A stretch of 7,145 bases of DNA from Opitutales bacterium (GTDB lineage: Bacteria > Verrucomicrobiota > Verrucomicrobiia > Opitutales > Oceanipulchritudinaceae). Location of the stretch: positions 1-7,145 of the forward strand of contig SKLD01000018.1 of the NCBI GenBank assembly GCA_007123395.1, in the 5' to 3' direction. The number at the start of each line of letters is the position of its first letter. Position 1 is the stretch's first letter. Shown piece by piece: positions 5,625-7,145 of this stretch. The notes under the pieces are model-generated. The model ran no database searches. It was not told where the DNA came from and saw only the letters and a program-made list of their open reading frames with translations. A program made the translations under genes and the position numbers.

Positions 5625-6746
5625 GTGCCGCGCATGGCGCAAATCATCGACCGCTTCGCCGAAGCCTACCTGAAGCGGCGCGGCGGACGCGTGCCCGCCT
5701 TCCAGCGCAAGGCTCTGCGCGCCCTGCGGGCCTGCCGGACCCGCCGCCTCGGCGGGATCCGTCGCGCCTGCGCGCACTGCGGACACGCCCATGTGCGCTG
5801 GCATTCCTGCCGCAACCGCCACTGCCCGCGCTGCCAACACGGCAAACAGCGTGAATGGACCGCCGCGCGCCTTCGCGAACTGCCGCCGGTGCCCTACGCG
5901 CACCTTGTCTTCACCGTGCCCGCCGCTCTCGCCGGACACTGCCGCGGCGGGCCCGCGGCACTCTACCGCGCGCTCTTCGAAGCCGCCTCGCAAAGCGTGC
6001 TCGAACTCGCCGCCTCGCGCCACGGGGTCAAACCCGGCCTGCTCGCGGTGCTGCACACCTGGGGGCAGAACCTGCACTTCCATCCGCACATCCACATCCT
6101 CGCCACAGCCGGCGGGCTCGACGCGGCGGGACATTGGAAAAGCACAGGCAAGGGCAGCGGCTACTTCCTGCCCGTGCGCGCGCTCTCGTCGATGTTCCGC
6201 GCAAAATGCTTCGCCGCGCTCGCGCGCCTGGGCCAGAGCCTCCCGGCGGAGCCTCTGCCGCGGAAGTGGGTTGTGCACGCACGCGCTCCGCAGACCTCGC
6301 CGGGCAGCATCCTGCTCTACCTCGCGCGCTACGTCTACCGTGTCGCTCTCGACGAATCCCGCCTGCTGCGCGTCGACGGCGCCGGGGTGACCTTCCGCCT
6401 GAAAGACTACCGGGAGGGCGGCAGGAGCAAGACGCTCACCCTTGCCGGGGAAGAGTTCCTGCGGCGTTTCCTCCAGCACATCCTTCCGCCCGGCTTCGTC
6501 AAAGTCCGCCACTACGGTCTGTTCGCCCACGCGCAAAAGAAAACGAACCTAGCCCGTGTGCGTGAAGCCCTCGCCGGAGCCGGTCGGCGCAGGGCCGCGG
6601 CAGCCGCCGCGCTGCTTGCGCTACTGCGTGACTTCGAAGCGCAACCGCCGCCGGTGCGCTGCCCTTGCTGCGGCGGGCTTGTTTTCGAGACCGCCGAAGT
6701 TCCCGCGTGCCCCGAACCCTTCACCCGCGACCCCCGCCCGCCGTGA
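5625..6746 (+). CDS. IS91-family HUH (Y2) rolling-circle transposase
   Basis: Single-strand nuclease and strand-transfer enzyme related to rolling-circle Rep proteins, driving one-ended replicative transposition. From GTG 5625 (373 residues), an N-terminal zinc-binding domain has C49, C52, C62, C67 and C70 (ACAHCGHA..SCRNRHCPRC), followed by the conserved QREWTAAR and VPYAHLVFTVP segments (76-99). The metal-binding HUH motif is H155-I-H157 within HFHPHIHIL. Paired catalytic tyrosines are Y232 and Y236 in LLYLARYVYR. The family segment KDYREGG..KTLTL..EFLRRFLQHILPPGFVKVRHYGLFA (260-301) is intact. A C-terminal CPCCG (346-350) suggests a small second metal site. The size agrees with the family. 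GTG 5625 is favoured by GAGGG 7 bases upstream; ATG 5634 is the alternative. No damage is seen, so the transposase appears functional. Confidence 0.93.
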   Translation: MPRMAQIIDRFAEAYLKRRGGRVPAFQRKALRALRACRTRRLGGIRRACAHCGHAHVRWHSCRNRHCPRCQHGKQREWTAARLRELPPVPYAHLVFTVPAALAGHCRGGPAALYRALFEAASQSVLELAASRHGVKPGLLAVLHTWGQNLHFHPHIHILATAGGLDAAGHWKSTGKGSGYFLPVRALSSMFRAKCFAALARLGQSLPAEPLPRKWVVHARAPQTSPGSILLYLARYVYRVALDESRLLRVDGAGVTFRLKDYREGGRSKTLTLAGEEFLRRFLQHILPPGFVKVRHYGLFAHAQKKTNLARVREALAGAGRRRAAAAAALLALLRDFEAQPPPVRCPCCGGLVFETAEVPACPEPFTRDPRPP

Positions 6747-6982
6747 GAACGCCGCGCTCCCTTCAACCAACCCCCCGCCTTGCACACCCCGGTGCCGTCC
6801 ATACGCGCACGGGGCGCGGGAGCGCGTACGCTTCAGCGAAAACCGCCCCCGCACAGCCTCCGCGCGCCCGTGCCGGACCGGCCGCCGCAGAGCCCGCAAG
6901 GACGTTTTACACAAAAGAGCCTTGCCTCCGCTCCGCCTGCGGATAGACACTCAGGCACCATCACACGATCAATGCCCCTACC
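6747..6982 (+). other. Non-coding 3' part of the element (expected oriIS side)
   Basis: These 236 bases between the transposase stop and the right inverted repeat hold no credible gene. In IS91 elements the origin end (oriIS) lies downstream of the transposase, so nicking signals are expected here. One perfect short stem is visible: TCCGC at 6927-6931 or 6932-6936 can pair with GCGGA at 6939-6943. An A/T-richer patch at about 6904-6917 precedes it. The assignment as origin side is inference from gene orientation. Confidence 0.5.
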
Positions 6983-7000
6983 GCGCGGCCCAGTTCAACA
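6983..7000 (-). repeat. Right inverted repeat of the mobile element
   Basis: GCGCGGCCCAGTTCAACA is the reverse complement of 4627-4644 with two mismatches. GTTC at 6993-6996 is the tetranucleotide expected at the origin end of an IS91 insertion, so the strict element end could be base 6992. Confidence 0.6.
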
Positions 7001-7001
7001 G

Positions 7002-7036
7002 GTTGTAAGTGGAAAGACAAGCTTCCCACCTACAAC
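7002..7036. repeat. Strong hairpin just outside the right end of the element
   Basis: The arms 7002-7016 and 7022-7036 pair over 15 positions with 13 matches and two A/C mismatches, around the loop ACAAG. The outer six pairs (GTTGTA / TACAAC) and inner GTGG / CCAC are perfect. It begins one base after the right inverted repeat. It could be part of the element's origin, a pre-existing host palindrome that served as target, or a terminator-like stem, although no clean T run follows. Confidence 0.55.
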
Positions 7037-7145
7037 ACTTTAAGTTAGTGCAAAAGGACCTGCCTGGGAGTTTGGGTTGCCACCGATGCGGCCGTAAGGG
7101 AAGGCCTCTCTGTGCTTCGAATGGGGTCCCCGAGCTATAGGAAAG
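7037..7145. other. Right flank, no gene recognised
   Basis: These 109 bases carry no recognisable coding region, tRNA or rRNA motif on either strand. They are less GC-rich than the element and are presumably host DNA beside the insertion. A short GGGGTCCCC palindrome is near 7125-7133. A gene may start beyond the window. Confidence 0.4.

Larger units (their letters stand above)
4627..7000 (+). mobile_element. IS91-family element carrying a tyrosine recombinase and an HUH (Y2) transposase
   Basis: Two plus-strand genes, a tyrosine recombinase and an IS91-type transposase, lie between an 18-base sequence at 4627-4644 and its imperfect reverse complement at 6983-7000 (16 of 18 match). IS91 elements move by rolling-circle transposition and favour targets with GAAC or CAAG; here GAAC (4631-4634) and GTTC (6993-6996) fall inside the matching ends. 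A tyrosine recombinase gene just upstream of an IS91-type transposase is a recurring arrangement in part of this family. I see no flanking target duplication, as expected for IS91. The exact ends are inferred: the true termini may lie just inside the GAAC/GTTC, or the right end could include the hairpin at 7002-7036. The element is oriented opposite to the cellular genes. Confidence 0.75.

Noticed and set aside
4721..5647. Open frame of 308 codons on the minus strand
   Set aside because: Antisense to the recombinase, arginine/alanine-rich with no recognisable fold.
5391..6536. Open frame of 381 codons on the minus strand
   Set aside because: Antisense to the transposase and recombinase, both of which have complete catalytic motifs; a compositional shadow.
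7002..7036. Possible integron attC site, given the nearby tyrosine recombinase and the hairpin
   Set aside because: The outer arms do not fit the GTTRRRY / RYYYAAC core consensus, there are no extrahelical bases or cassette genes, and the recombinase is of the IS91-associated type rather than an integron integrase.
1..7145. CRISPR array, tRNA or rRNA
   Set aside because: No regularly spaced repeats, cloverleaf-like folds or conserved rRNA segments were seen on either strand.

Overview
The window is GC-rich chromosomal DNA, apparently bacterial. It has a dense minus-strand block of three cellular genes (1-4369) and a plus-strand mobile element of about 2.4 kb (4627-7000). The species cannot be fixed from the sequence. 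The housekeeping genes are those of a diderm-type bacterium that makes surface polysaccharide, and small palindromic repeats in the spacers resemble those I associate with Verrucomicrobiota. That taxonomic guess is low-confidence inference.

Minus-strand block, in transcription order: a MoeB/ThiF-type sulfur-carrier adenylyltransferase fused to a rhodanese domain (4369-3200); a multi-membrane O-antigen ligase/polymerase family protein (3109-1496); TrkA, the NAD-binding regulatory subunit of a Trk potassium transporter (1408-53); and the first three codons of another gene at the left edge (10-1), which has a good ribosome binding site and is plausibly trkH or another transporter gene. The genes are separated by short spacers of about 90, 87 and 42 bases. 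The first three could be cotranscribed, but their functions (sulfur transfer, polysaccharide assembly, potassium uptake) do not form one pathway. Two of the spacers carry related copies of a 26-27 base palindromic repeat next to the stop codon of the preceding gene.

Non-coding stretch 4370-4626: this holds a 99-base structure with 16-base inverted ends, an inner hairpin and 10-base direct repeats outside it. It looks like a small non-coding dispersed repeat rather than a gene.

Mobile element 4627-7000: two tightly packed plus-strand genes encode a tyrosine recombinase (complete R-K-HxxR-H-Y set) and an IS91-family HUH transposase (zinc-finger cysteines, HIH motif, paired tyrosines). The pair is bounded by 18-base imperfect inverted repeats that contain GAAC/GTTC, the tetranucleotide favoured by IS91 elements. 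The most interesting anomaly is the start of the recombinase gene: the family-like N-terminus begins with ACG where ATG is expected, next to a run of seven A, so the gene may start late, use a non-canonical start, or be damaged. A strong hairpin (7002-7036) lies immediately outside the right repeat. No gene is visible from there to the end of the window.
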